DNA of 64,000 nucleotides from Candidatus Blochmannia vicinus (lineage in GTDB: Bacteria; Pseudomonadota; Gammaproteobacteria; Enterobacterales; Enterobacteriaceae), in NCBI RefSeq assembly GCF_023586525.1, contig NZ_CP097763.1, forward strand, positions 714,502 to 778,501. The letters run 5' to 3'. Made by a program: the position numbers and the translations under genes. The notes below the pieces were generated by a model. It did not search any database. It was not told where the DNA came from and was given only the letters and a program-made list of their open reading frames with translations. The number at the start of each line of letters is the position of its first letter. Positions within the stretch are counted from its first letter, which is position 1. Positions 63,759-64,000 of the stretch are shown in pieces.

Positions 63759-64000
63759 ACACAACGTCCGTTGGAAGGACGCACGATCAATACCATCCCT
63801 GAAAAAAAGAAAAATCAAGATCACTCAAATCGATTCAAAATAACAGAAACACAACGTCAGTTGGAAGGACGCACGATAAATACCATCCCTGAAAAAAAGA
63901 AAAATCAATATCAATCAAATCGATTCAAAATAACAGAAACACAACGTCCGTTGGAAGGACGCACGATCAATACCATCCCTGAAAAAAAGAAAAATCAACA
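63711..64000 (+). repeat. 90-bp tandem repeats in tolA (30 codons per unit)
   Basis: Three complete units (63711-63800, 63801-63890, 63891-63980) and 20 bases of a fourth before the window ends. Each begins GAAAAAAAGAAAAATCAA and differs from the others at only a few bases. In the tolA frame a unit reads EKKKNQ.., then SNRFKITETQR, LEGRTINTIP. Copy 1 has TAA instead of GAA at codon 16. The other two frames contain stops in every unit, so the tolA frame is the coding one. The units replace the Ala/Lys-rich helical domain II of E. coli TolA. Confidence 0.95.

Noticed and set aside
63711..64000. Regular repeats considered as a CRISPR array.
   Set aside because: Units are contiguous 90-mers with no unique spacers, coding in one frame; no cas genes.

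Overview
The window is AT-rich (roughly 27-30% GC by eye), gene-poor for a free-living bacterium, and carries single-copy enterobacterial housekeeping genes in E. coli-like order separated by long non-coding stretches. It has no phage, insertion sequence, CRISPR array or defence genes. This fits a reduced genome of an insect endosymbiont of the Enterobacterales. Gene content and order look most like Candidatus Blochmannia (carpenter-ant symbiont), but the genus call is recognition, not a database match.

Layout. (1) 1-3.3 kb: 3' end of tilS, then proS and gmhB, matching the E. coli 4-5 min region. (2) 3.4-5.7 kb: aroQ-accB-accC on the minus strand (shikimate and fatty-acid synthesis). (3) 6.4-8.9 kb: mreBCD, the rod-shape elongasome. 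(4) 9.5-12.6 kb: the TldD/TldE protease pair. (5) 13.7-25.8 kb: lon, 4.5S RNA (ffs), apt, dnaX, adk, lpxH, cysS, folD and tRNA-Arg, collinear with E. coli 10-12 min but with most intervening genes gone. (6) 26.2-27.2 kb: a drug/metabolite-type permease. (7) 27.7-40.3 kb: a minus-strand block mrdB-mrdA-rsfS-holA-lptE-leuS-lnt-corC-ybeY-ybeZ, lacking nadD, cobC and rlmH. (8) 40.7-44.7 kb: ubiF, three tRNAs (Gln, Leu, Met), nagA and nagB. (9) 45.4-50.6 kb: glnS, fldA, ybfF, pgm. (10) 52.3-62.0 kb: sdhCDAB-sucABCD, the 2-oxoglutarate-to-fumarate arm of the TCA cycle. (11) 62.4-64.0 kb: tolQ, tolR and the start of tolA, which runs off the window.

Together these genes keep the Gram-negative envelope (Mre/Rod/PBP2, LpxH, GmhB, LptE, Lnt, Tol), translation (four aminoacyl-tRNA synthetases, tRNAs, TilS, YbeY, RsfS, SRP RNA), DNA polymerase III loader parts (DnaX, HolA) and a partial respiratory carbon flow.

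I see no cassette that looks like a new multi-gene system. The most unusual signals are structural. (a) tolA runs into an array of exact 90-bp (30-codon) tandem repeats whose first copy has an in-frame TAA where the later copies read GAA. (b) There is a striking excess of long perfect inverted repeats with very short centres (arms of 17-29 bp), in spacers and inside coding sequence of lnt, ubiF, sucA and tolA. (c) dnaX keeps an in-phase A AAA AAA slippery heptamer at nearly the E. coli position, with a -1 stop just behind it. (d) A 16-codon upstream ORF with a strong Shine-Dalgarno overlaps the mreB start.
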